NCBI RefSeq assembly: GCF_010500845.1
Contig: NZ_JAAAMI010000012.1
Coordinates: 1 to 64,000, forward strand
DNA from: Flagellimonas sediminis
GTDB lineage: Bacteria; Bacteroidota; Bacteroidia; Flavobacteriales; Flavobacteriaceae
Reading direction: 5' to 3'
DNA: 64,000 nucleotides
Shown here: in pieces, positions 43,781-51,614 of the stretch
Layout of the letters: each line of letters starts with the position of its first letter
Position numbering within the stretch: position 1 is the stretch's first letter
Program-made: the position numbers and the translations under genes
The notes under the pieces: generated by a model
The model's input: the letters and a program-made list of their open reading frames with translations, nothing else
Told to the model about the DNA's origin: nothing
Database searches by the model: none

Positions 43781-44645
43781 ACACCTCAAATTCTTTCTTC
43801 TTGATTGCTTCATCTATAATCTCGGTTTCCAATTTTTTTACGTAGTTCAAACGTCTTCTATTGAGAATCAGTTGTCTGATTTCTGGTTCCACATACTCAA
43901 AAGGTGCTGTATCGTTGACATCCAACACGTTGGTGACCATGCCCAAATATACCTCTATGGAGTCTTGTAGCTCAAAAAATTGTGATTTTTTTAAGTAGTT
44001 GGCTTCATTTGTGGCAGTTAGGGGCGTAATTTCCTCTACAACCCTACTGGAACTTACCCAAATGGAGTCGTTAAAATGGATTTTCTTGAACTGCACCGCA
44101 ATGGAATCCAAGTATTTTTTATCGGCATCCTTCCAATTCCTGATCTTTGCCTTTACCCCATCTATATCCAAAAACTGGGCGGGCATACCCACAAAACGGA
44201 GCTGAACCAATTTTTCGTTCAACTTGAAGTTTTCCTTCTCCCGTTCGTAGTAATCCTGCAACTGGTTTTTGGTCACCGAGGTATCGTTGGCCTGTAGCAC
44301 AAGGGCTTCAATATAGGCGCGGGTATACAGTTCCGACCTGTAATCGGCAACCAAACGATCAAATTCCGCGAGTTTCTCTTCGGGCAAATTGATCTTGGAC
44401 TTGGACAACAATAATTGTTTGGAGGCCCAATTGTTGATATAATTGGAAACAAATAAGGCGCTATCCTGTGGGGTCATGTCATCACTGATCAATACAGCAA
44501 CATCATCTTTGTAAAGATAAGTGTCCCCCACTCTTGCCAATGGTTCCCTCTCTACTTCCTTATTAAAAAGACCTTCGCAGGATGTGACCATCAAGGTACA
44601 CAGGGAGCAAAGTAGGTAAAAGCTATTTTTTTGGAGCTTAAGCAT
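43773..44645 (-). CDS. PpiC/SurA-related periplasmic lipoprotein
   Basis: 290 residues from the ATG at 44645. MLKLQKNSFYLLCSLCTLMVTSC is a lipoprotein signal. The rest resembles the SurA N-terminal domain (REPLARVGDTYLYKDDVAVLI, FVSNYINNWASKQLLLSKSKI, QLQDYYEREKENFKLNEKLVQLRFV) without a recognisable parvulin domain. It is probably a partner chaperone of the SurA-like protein, with which it overlaps by eight bases. A strong promoter ends five bases before the ATG, implying a leaderless mRNA. Confidence 0.8.
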   Translation of the reverse strand: MLKLQKNSFYLLCSLCTLMVTSCEGLFNKEVEREPLARVGDTYLYKDDVAVLISDDMTPQDSALFVSNYINNWASKQLLLSKSKINLPEEKLAEFDRLVADYRSELYTRAYIEALVLQANDTSVTKNQLQDYYEREKENFKLNEKLVQLRFVGMPAQFLDIDGVKAKIRNWKDADKKYLDSIAVQFKKIHFNDSIWVSSSRVVEEITPLTATNEANYLKKSQFFELQDSIEVYLGMVTNVLDVNDTAPFEYVEPEIRQLILNRRRLNYVKKLETEIIDEAIKKKEFEVYE

Positions 44646-44649
44646 TTCG

Positions 44650-44679
44650 CAAAAATAACAATTACTAAATCCCATACAA
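44650..44679 (-). promoter_or_regulatory. Promoter of the folding-factor operon, next to its ATG
   Basis: Minus-strand TTG at 44677-44679, 19-base spacer, TATTTTTG at 44650-44657, only five bases before the ATG at 44645. If transcription starts about 6-7 bases after the -7 box, the message begins at or next to the start codon. Confidence 0.65.
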
Positions 44680-44763
44680 GTAAGTGCCATTCGCATTAAC
44701 AGATTTTTATTAGACACCCTTCGCCAAAAAAGAAATCGTTACATTAGTGCAAAACCAAATCAA

Positions 44764-45219
44764 ATGAAGTATACGACCCAAATTTTGGTGGACATCCCGC
44801 GGGATGAATTCATCAAGAAATTGGACAATCCAGATAACATGAAGCACTGGCAAAGGGGGCTGACCCAATATGAGCAGCTTTCCAAAAATCCTGGGCAGGA
44901 AGGAGCCCAAATGAGCCTGAGCTACCAAATGGGAAAACGGGAGGTCACTCTTGTGGAGACCATCATCAAAAAAAACTTGCCCGAAGAAATGCACGCCAGT
45001 TACGATGCCAAAGGAGTACATAACCTCCAAAAAAACTATTTTAAGGATGAGGGTGGTAAAACACGTTGGGTCACTGAAACGGATTTTCAGTTTTCAGGCT
45101 TTGGAATGAAGTTGATGGGATTATTGATGCCACGTGCATTCAAAAAACAAACCTTGATTTATATGCAAGATTTTAAGAAATTTGCCGAAGAGGGAATTTC
45201 CGCAACCGACTCACAATAA
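44764..45219 (+). CDS. SRPBCC (START/Bet v1-like) family protein
   Basis: 151 residues with the START-like pattern: MKYTTQILVDIPRDEFIKKL at the N-terminus, MKHWQRGLTQYEQLS, a central beta region, and a C-terminal long helix (KKQTLIYMQDFKKFAEEG). Proteins of this fold bind lipids or small hydrophobic ligands; no specific function is known. First of three closely spaced genes (gaps of 2 and 9 bases) ending with a beta-lactamase-like lipoprotein. Confidence 0.82.
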   Translation: MKYTTQILVDIPRDEFIKKLDNPDNMKHWQRGLTQYEQLSKNPGQEGAQMSLSYQMGKREVTLVETIIKKNLPEEMHASYDAKGVHNLQKNYFKDEGGKTRWVTETDFQFSGFGMKLMGLLMPRAFKKQTLIYMQDFKKFAEEGISATDSQ

Positions 45220-45221
45220 CC

Positions 45222-45479
45222 ATGGAAAAAATTTTGGACCGTAAAATCAAGATTATTTGGGACTTCAGGGGCCCCAATGCCGCCCGAACCGCCGAACACT
45301 ACCGCAAACACCTTGAAGAGTTTGTAATTGTGGAAGAATTGAAATTTGACCTATCGGGAGTGGAGCATTTTGGGCCTACCCATAGCATCGCCTTTTTGGT
45401 GGTGGCCGAGTTTGAACTAAAGGAGGTAAAGGACATTCTAAAACCGCACAGGGGACAGGTTTACACGGGAGATCTATAA
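45222..45479 (+). CDS. Small conserved-looking protein of unknown function
   Basis: 85 residues, starting MEKILDRKIKIIWDFRGPNA. It has no signal peptide or membrane segment. The pattern IIWDFRGPNAARTAEHYRKHLEEFV, followed by a short VEHFGPTHSIAFLVV strand-helix and KPHRGQVY, suggests a small alpha/beta domain with two conserved His-rich segments. I do not recognise the family with certainty. It starts two bases after the SRPBCC gene and is clearly cotranscribed with it. Confidence 0.72.
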   Translation: MEKILDRKIKIIWDFRGPNAARTAEHYRKHLEEFVIVEELKFDLSGVEHFGPTHSIAFLVVAEFELKEVKDILKPHRGQVYTGDL

Positions 45480-45488
45480 CCAGCTATC

Positions 45489-46625
45489 ATGTGGAGTAGG
45501 ATCACACTTACCACATTGACCCTTTTGGCAATATCCTGCAAAGATACGGTTGTTGCCGTTGATCCTTTGGAACAGGTGTTGACCTCTGAAAATCCACTGA
45601 TCAAAAATGTGATGGATCATTTGAGGGAACACGAGGTACAAATTCGATATACCCAAATTGACCGTCGAAACGACAGTATTTTCTTCACGGATTTCGATTT
45701 TCAGGTTGATGCCGAAGCATACTTTTATCCCGCAAGCACCGCCAAATTTCCTGCTGCGGTTGCCGCACTTGAAAAACTTAACGAAATTGATTCCCTAGAC
45801 CTTAACACCCCCTTTTATATTGAGGGGGATTCTGTGGAAACCACTTTTGCCAAATGCATTTCGGAAATCTTTGCCGTTTCCGACAATGCCGCCAATAATC
45901 GCTTGGTGGAATTTTTAGGACAGGACGACCTGAATACCAGGATTGCCCGAAAAGGCGTAACCCCCATCCGTATTGCACATAGATTATCGGCCCCCAATGG
46001 TGATGATGTTACTACCAAACCTTTGGTGATTTATTTAAACGATTCCACCACCGCGGTGACCCAACCCATCATCAATACACCTGCCAAGCCTTTATTGTTA
46101 AAACGGATTAAAAAAGGCAGAGGGTTTTATGCGGACGATTCCTTGGTGTTGGAACCTTTTGATTTTTCCCTTAAAAATTACTTCCCCATTCAGGCACAGT
46201 CGGCATTATTGAAAAGAATCATTTTTCCTGAAGCCTTTCCAAAGGAAAAACGGTTTGATTTGAGCCCAGAACAACACCAATTCCTTTTTGAAGCCATGAA
46301 TACCCTTCCTCCAAAATTGGGTTACGACCCTGTAGAGTTTTATGATAGCTATGTGAAGTTCTTTATGTTCGGGGACAGCACGGACCCCACACCGGAACAT
46401 ATCAAAATTTACAACAAAGTGGGTTATGCCTATGGCACCCTAACGGATTGTGCTTACATACAGGACACCAAAAACCAAGTGGATTTTATGATCGTAGCCA
46501 CCATTTTGGTGAACAGCGACGGTATTTTTAATGACGATGCCTACGAATATGACGATGTGGGCATCCCATTCCTAGCCCAATTGGGAAGGGAATTGTACCA
46601 GTACGAACTCCAGCGAAAAAGATAA
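45489..46625 (+). CDS. Class A beta-lactamase-like serine hydrolase, lipoprotein
   Basis: 378 residues. The N-terminus (MWSRITLTTLTLLAISCKD) is a lipoprotein signal. The serine hydrolase triad motifs appear in order: PASTAKF (SxxK), VSDNAANNR (SDN) and NKVGYAYG (KxG in place of KTG). The spacing between SDN and KxG is longer than in true class A beta-lactamases because of an insertion of about 100 residues. It is more likely a murein-related or peptide hydrolase than a resistance enzyme. Third gene of its small operon. Confidence 0.82.
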   Translation: MWSRITLTTLTLLAISCKDTVVAVDPLEQVLTSENPLIKNVMDHLREHEVQIRYTQIDRRNDSIFFTDFDFQVDAEAYFYPASTAKFPAAVAALEKLNEIDSLDLNTPFYIEGDSVETTFAKCISEIFAVSDNAANNRLVEFLGQDDLNTRIARKGVTPIRIAHRLSAPNGDDVTTKPLVIYLNDSTTAVTQPIINTPAKPLLLKRIKKGRGFYADDSLVLEPFDFSLKNYFPIQAQSALLKRIIFPEAFPKEKRFDLSPEQHQFLFEAMNTLPPKLGYDPVEFYDSYVKFFMFGDSTDPTPEHIKIYNKVGYAYGTLTDCAYIQDTKNQVDFMIVATILVNSDGIFNDDAYEYDDVGIPFLAQLGRELYQYELQRKR

Positions 46626-46742
46626 TACTTACCCGCTCTGCGTTTTTTAACAATGAAAAATGGGACACTGCCATATGGAGCCGAATTCCTTGGAGGCAAC
46701 ATCCCATTTCCCGGATTAGAAAAACATAAAAATCTAGAAACC

Positions 46743-48359
46743 TCAACCAACCATTTCGGGTTTTACATCCCAATTATCGTTGGCCAGCAATACTTGATCA
46801 AAGTCGATGCCTTCAATGGGCTTCAACATTTCTGTATTGGGATCCCATTCGATTTTTCGGCCCAATTTCCATGACAGACCTGCCATATGGGCGGAAATAG
46901 CTTCCTCGAACCCTTCCTTGATACCGCAGCTTACCTTGCCTCCATTTTTGATTACACTCAACCATTCCCTCATGTGCAAGAAAGTGGAATCCACACGGAC
47001 CCCATCGATATAGGTCCACATAAGGCCTTTGTCCGCAAAATATTGGGATGTGGCAGAAGAGATGGCATCAGGCACATTGGCCGCTGGGTTATATTGATAA
47101 ATGGGTACTCCCGGATTCATTTTCCCGGCCTCAATCATTTCGGCATATCGGGTAGATGCCCCATCGGGCCAAATGGTCAATTTATTGCCCAGTTCCATGG
47201 TAGCATCATGCCCCATCAGTATGGTAGGCCTGTTGAAACCGTTACCCAACGTGGCACTATAACAGAAGGTCATTCCCTTTTCCTTGCCCTTGGCTTGGCT
47301 GCTTCCAGTACTGTAATCGGGGAATTCCATGTTCACTTGGATCACATCTGGCACATTTCTGCCATCGTTATGGGTATAAATACCACCTGAAGCACTCACC
47401 GAAGAGGGAATGCCCATATTAAGTACACAATTCAAGCGATCATAGTCATGGGTCAACAGATCCCCTGAAAGTCCAGATCCATAGGCCCACCATTTACGCC
47501 ATCTGAAAAAATGGTTTTTGTTGAACGGCACTTTTGGTGCAGAACCTAAAAATTGTTCCCAATCAATGGTCTCGGGGCTCGCCTTTTCATGGATATCATA
47601 GTTCCATGCACCATTGTCATCATTCCTGTTGGTATTGGTCTGAATAAGCGATACATGGCCCAACGTACCTTTTTCAACAATATCCCTGGCCGTACTAAAG
47701 CTCAAGGTCTGTCTATGTTGATGCCCCACTGCCAACACCGCTTTGGAGTTTTTAGCAGCATCCCGCAAAAGATAGGTTTCCCCCACTGTATGCGTCATGG
47801 GTTTTTCCACATACACATGCACGTTGTGGTTCAAAGCTTCAATGGAAATAGGGGCATGCCAATGGTCAGGAGTGGCAATCACCACGGCATCCACATCACC
47901 GCTTCCTATCATATCTTTATACGTAGTGTATCTTTTGATTGGGTTTTCCGGGGTTGAGAAGGAATCGATAAAACTTTGAGCTCTTACATCGAAAACATCA
48001 CAGATACCAACTAATTTTACGTTCAGTTTTTCTTGACCCATAAAATCCTCAAGGGCATGGTTGTCCGGATCTTCCTGTGCGGCCAAACGCATTTCTTCCT
48101 TCCATGTTCCGGTAGCAAATCCCAAGGCCCTACAAAGTTGCTCCCCACGGATGCCGAATCCAATGATCCCAACCCGAACAGGTTCCCCTCCGATACCTGG
48201 CACTGCCGGTGGCAATGATGGCGTAATGTTGAGCTGTTCCAAAATTTCGGAACGTTTTCTTCTAGTCCCTACAGTATTGGCTGCTCCGGCCCACCATACC
48301 GCTCCCAGTATGGGGAGTCCTCCCAATCCGATCAAAAGGTCTCTTCTAGTCCATTTCAT
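46743..48359 (-). CDS. Gfo/Idh/MocA family oxidoreductase, Tat-exported
   Basis: 538 residues. The N-terminus carries a twin-arginine signal (WTRRDLLIGLGGLPILGAVWWAG). The NAD(P)-binding fold follows (VRVGIIGFGIRGEQL, DAVVIATPDHWHAPISIEAL, VHVYVEKPMTHTVGE) and a C-terminal substrate domain with GLSGDLLTHDYDRLN. Family members act on sugars or inositols. Export of a pyridine nucleotide enzyme by Tat is known for glucose-fructose oxidoreductase and many Bacteroidota paralogues. The stop is near 46743; the ATG overlaps the end of the DoxX gene by four bases. Confidence 0.93.
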   Translation of the reverse strand: MKWTRRDLLIGLGGLPILGAVWWAGAANTVGTRRKRSEILEQLNITPSLPPAVPGIGGEPVRVGIIGFGIRGEQLCRALGFATGTWKEEMRLAAQEDPDNHALEDFMGQEKLNVKLVGICDVFDVRAQSFIDSFSTPENPIKRYTTYKDMIGSGDVDAVVIATPDHWHAPISIEALNHNVHVYVEKPMTHTVGETYLLRDAAKNSKAVLAVGHQHRQTLSFSTARDIVEKGTLGHVSLIQTNTNRNDDNGAWNYDIHEKASPETIDWEQFLGSAPKVPFNKNHFFRWRKWWAYGSGLSGDLLTHDYDRLNCVLNMGIPSSVSASGGIYTHNDGRNVPDVIQVNMEFPDYSTGSSQAKGKEKGMTFCYSATLGNGFNRPTILMGHDATMELGNKLTIWPDGASTRYAEMIEAGKMNPGVPIYQYNPAANVPDAISSATSQYFADKGLMWTYIDGVRVDSTFLHMREWLSVIKNGGKVSCGIKEGFEEAISAHMAGLSWKLGRKIEWDPNTEMLKPIEGIDFDQVLLANDNWDVKPEMVG

Positions 48360-48838
48360 TGCTCTTGCATTTTAGTTAGTCTGTTTTTCCGTAGGTAATC
48401 CAATCCAAAGTATTGGCCTGTTGGCAATTGGTAAATGACCAAACAAGCCACCAGTTCAATGAGGTTTTTGTTCACGAACCAATAGCTGCCTTCCACATTC
48501 AACTGGGTAAGCCCAGGAAATGGAGGATGCGCAAAAAAGTAGAGGGCCAAAAGTCCCATCCCTACAAAGGCACCTACCTTTTCAAAAATTCCGAGGGTAA
48601 AGGTGATTCCCACCACCATAAGGGCGATGATGTTCAGAGAGTCCACCCAACCGATGGTTGCATCGCCCACCAGCATGGTAAAGAACCATTTAAAAGGGCC
48701 CTGCGCGGTGGCCAAATACCCAAAGGAAGTCCATTCAGGATTATAAAGCTTCACGATTCCCTCAAATAAAAAGTGCCACCCTATAAGAATACGAAGTAGC
48801 GTGACACTCACTTTCAGTTTATTTTGATTTTGGTCCAT
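48356..48838 (-). CDS. DoxX family membrane protein
   Basis: 160 residues with four predicted membrane helices and the DoxX signature: VTLLRILIGWHFLFEGIVKLY, LATAQGPFKWFF, NIIALMVVGITFTLGIFEKVGAFVGMG. Its four-base overlap with the Gfo/Idh/MocA gene means the two are translationally coupled. DoxX proteins can act as quinone-linked membrane partners, so it may pass electrons for the exported oxidoreductase (inference). Confidence 0.9.
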   Translation of the reverse strand: MDQNQNKLKVSVTLLRILIGWHFLFEGIVKLYNPEWTSFGYLATAQGPFKWFFTMLVGDATIGWVDSLNIIALMVVGITFTLGIFEKVGAFVGMGLLALYFFAHPPFPGLTQLNVEGSYWFVNKNLIELVACLVIYQLPTGQYFGLDYLRKNRLTKMQEQ

Positions 48839-49088
48839 ATTGTTGGTTTAGTTGTTAACCCTTTCTTTATTTCCTATTGATAATCAATTACTAAAACAAG
48901 GTAAATTAACAAAGATTCTTTAGTTATGAACCATAAAATTACCAACAGAGATACTCTTGAACCATGACTATTGTCAGTTTATCTGTTTATGAAATACATG
49001 GATTAGGAAATCAACTTGAATATATACCATGATCGATACCCTACTTTTTTGCGAAGTAGTATAAAAAATACCTTTCTGAAAAAAAATG

Positions 49089-50393
49089 CTAAGCTACGGG
49101 CTCCCCGTATAGGTCATAATCGGAGGCATCGTTGATCTTGATGGAGGTAAAGTCACCAATTTGCACATAATGCTTGGTCGCATCGATCAATACTTCGTTG
49201 TCCACATCGGGTGAATCAAATTCGGTGCGGCCCACAAAATAATTCCCTTCTTTTCTATCGATAATGCAACGGAAGGTTTTCCCGATTTTTTCTTGATTCA
49301 GCTCCCATGAGATTTGGGATTGGATTTCCATAATCTGGTTGGCGCGATCCTGTTTCACCTCTTCGGGCACATTATCATCCAAACTGTAAGCGTGGGTATT
49401 CTCCTCGTGACTATAGGTAAAACAGCCCAAACGTTCAAAGCGCATATCGGTTACCCATTGCTTCAAAATCTGGAAATCCGCTTCGGTTTCCCCAGGATAA
49501 CCCACAATCAAGGTGGTACGGATGGCCATACCGGGTACCGCCGTCCTAAAGTCCTTCAGCAACTGGGTTGTTTTGGCCTTTGTAGTGCCCCTACGCATAC
49601 TTTTCAAAATGGAATCCGAAATGTGTTGCAGGGGAATGTCGATATAATTACAGATTTTAGGTTCCCTTTGCATCACTTCCAAAACATCCATCGGGAATCC
49701 TGTTGGGAAGGCGTAATGCAAACGGATCCATTCAATGCCGTCCACTTTAACCAAAGCTTCGAGCAGCTCTGCCAAATTTCTTTTTTTATACAGGTCCAAT
49801 CCGTAGTAGGTAAGGTCCTGTGCAATCAAAATCAATTCTTTTACGCCTTTGGCAGCCAATTTTTCCGCTTCGGCCACTAAATCTTCTATTGGTGTACTCC
49901 TATGCTTGCCCCGCATGATCGGGATGGCACAAAACGAACAAGGCCTGTCACAACCCTCGGCAATTTTCAGGTAAGCATAGTTTTTGGGTGTGGTCGTTAA
50001 ACGTTCCCCTATCAATTCATGCTTGTAATCCGCTCCTAAGGCCTTCAACAAATTGGGAAGGTCACTGGTCCCGAAATATTCGTCCACATTGGGGATTTCC
50101 TTTTCCAAGTCCGGTTTATAGCGCTCACTCAAACAACCCGTAACAAAAACTTTGTCCACCAAGCCATCTTCTTTCTTTTGAACATACTCCAAAATGGTAT
50201 TCACACTCTCTTCCTTGGCATTGGCGATAAAACCACAAGTATTGATCACCACCACGTTGCCTTCCTCTTCATGTACCACCTCTTTGTTATTGGCACGTAG
50301 TTGGCCCATCAGTACTTCGGAGTCATAGACATTCTTGCTACAACCCAAGGTTACCACATTGATTTTGTTCTGTTTAAGCGATTTTGTGCGCAT
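49089..50393 (-). CDS. rimO: Ribosomal protein S12 methylthiotransferase RimO
   Basis: 434 residues from the ATG at 50393, giving MRTKSLKQNKINVVTLGCSKNVYDSE. The N-terminal UPF0004 domain holds three conserved Cys (GCSKN, NTCGF, GCLSER), the radical SAM core has GCDRPCSFCAIPIMRGKHRS, and a C-terminal TRAM domain (about 370-434) is present. It adds a methylthio group to Asp88-equivalent of ribosomal protein S12. A TATTTTTG box at 50413-50420 may be its -7 element. Confidence 0.96.
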   Translation of the reverse strand: MRTKSLKQNKINVVTLGCSKNVYDSEVLMGQLRANNKEVVHEEEGNVVVINTCGFIANAKEESVNTILEYVQKKEDGLVDKVFVTGCLSERYKPDLEKEIPNVDEYFGTSDLPNLLKALGADYKHELIGERLTTTPKNYAYLKIAEGCDRPCSFCAIPIMRGKHRSTPIEDLVAEAEKLAAKGVKELILIAQDLTYYGLDLYKKRNLAELLEALVKVDGIEWIRLHYAFPTGFPMDVLEVMQREPKICNYIDIPLQHISDSILKSMRRGTTKAKTTQLLKDFRTAVPGMAIRTTLIVGYPGETEADFQILKQWVTDMRFERLGCFTYSHEENTHAYSLDDNVPEEVKQDRANQIMEIQSQISWELNQEKIGKTFRCIIDRKEGNYFVGRTEFDSPDVDNEVLIDATKHYVQIGDFTSIKINDASDYDLYGEPVA

Positions 50394-50519
50394 AGTTGCT
50401 ATAAATGGAGTGCAAAAATACAACAACACAGCGCATTACATCGATTTGCCTGCATATTTTTCCTGTTCCAACGTTAAACCTAAGGAACAAAATATAGTCC
50501 TATACAAAATCGTAATGCT

Positions 50520-51614
50520 ATGAAACAACTGGTTGCCCTATCTCTCTTTCTATTCATTCTATTAACCGGGTGTTCCTCCGGGGATGATTCCAAGGACAAT
50601 GAGAATCCAGACCCAATAACTGGTGAATTGTATTTTCCTCCCAACGATTTGGTCACTTGGGAAACAGTGTCACCCACCAGTTTAAATTGGAACACGGATG
50701 CCGAACAACCCCTTCATGACTTTTTGGAGGAAAAAGGAACCGATGGATTCATCATTTTAAAAGATGGAAAAATTGTGGTGGAATGGTATTTTGGTGGTTT
50801 TACCGCAGATGATAGCCATTCCTGGAACTCTGCTGGTAAAACCTTGACGGCCATGACGGTCGGCATTGCTCAAGAGGAAGGCTTTTTGTCCATCGAAGAT
50901 TCCTCCATGGATTATTTGGGTGAAGGATGGTCCATGCTTACGCCGGAACAGGAAGCCAATATCACCGTACGCCATCATTTGACCATGACCACAGGTTTGG
51001 ACTATACCGTGGACGACCCTTTCTGCTATGATAAGGAATGTCTATTGTATAAAAATGAACCCGGTACGTTTTGGTATTATCACAATGCGGCCTACACCCT
51101 ATTGGACCAAATCGTGACCAACGCCACAGGCATGGATTTTAAACAGTATTCCTATCAAAAGATACGGGACAAGATAGGCATGCAGGGCACCTGGGTCAAA
51201 GTTAATTACAACAACCTCTTTTTCAGCAACACCAGAGGTATGGCCCGGTTCGGGCTGTTGTGCCTCAATGAAGGCATCTGGGACGGAACGGAAATTCTTT
51301 CGGACAAGTCCTATTTTACCGCAATGACGAACACCTCCCAAAACCTGAACCAATCCTACGGTTATTTATGGTGGTTAAACGGCAAAGCCAACTTTAAGGT
51401 TCCTGGCAATGAAGCCACCTTCAGTGGTGAATTGATGTCTGAAGCCCCAAGTGACCTCATTTCAGGTTTGGGTGCCTTTGACCAAAAATTGTATGTAGTA
51501 CCTAGTCAAAATCTGGTGATTGTAAGATTAGGGGACGATGCTGGAGGAAGTCAATTGGGCCCATCCAGTTTTGATAATTTGCTTTGGGAAAAGTTGAGTG
51601 CCTACATCAATTAA
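50520..51614 (+). CDS. Serine hydrolase, class C beta-lactamase/CubicO family, lipoprotein
   Basis: 364 residues starting with a lipoprotein signal (MKQLVALSLFLFILLTGCSSG). Catalytic motifs: WNSAGKTLTAM (SxxK), YYHNAAY (YxN) and a late SFDNLLW near the end. The AmpC-like fold is present but the KTG box is not obvious. It is likely a penicillin-binding-protein-like esterase or peptidase on the cell envelope rather than an antibiotic resistance gene. Inserted between rimO and the amidase, on the opposite strand from both. Confidence 0.85.
   Translation: MKQLVALSLFLFILLTGCSSGDDSKDNENPDPITGELYFPPNDLVTWETVSPTSLNWNTDAEQPLHDFLEEKGTDGFIILKDGKIVVEWYFGGFTADDSHSWNSAGKTLTAMTVGIAQEEGFLSIEDSSMDYLGEGWSMLTPEQEANITVRHHLTMTTGLDYTVDDPFCYDKECLLYKNEPGTFWYYHNAAYTLLDQIVTNATGMDFKQYSYQKIRDKIGMQGTWVKVNYNNLFFSNTRGMARFGLLCLNEGIWDGTEILSDKSYFTAMTNTSQNLNQSYGYLWWLNGKANFKVPGNEATFSGELMSEAPSDLISGLGAFDQKLYVVPSQNLVIVRLGDDAGGSQLGPSSFDNLLWEKLSAYIN

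Noticed and set aside
45489..51614. Antibiotic resistance from the two beta-lactamase-like genes
   Set aside because: Both are lipoproteins with divergent third motifs; the families include many peptidases and esterases, so resistance cannot be claimed.
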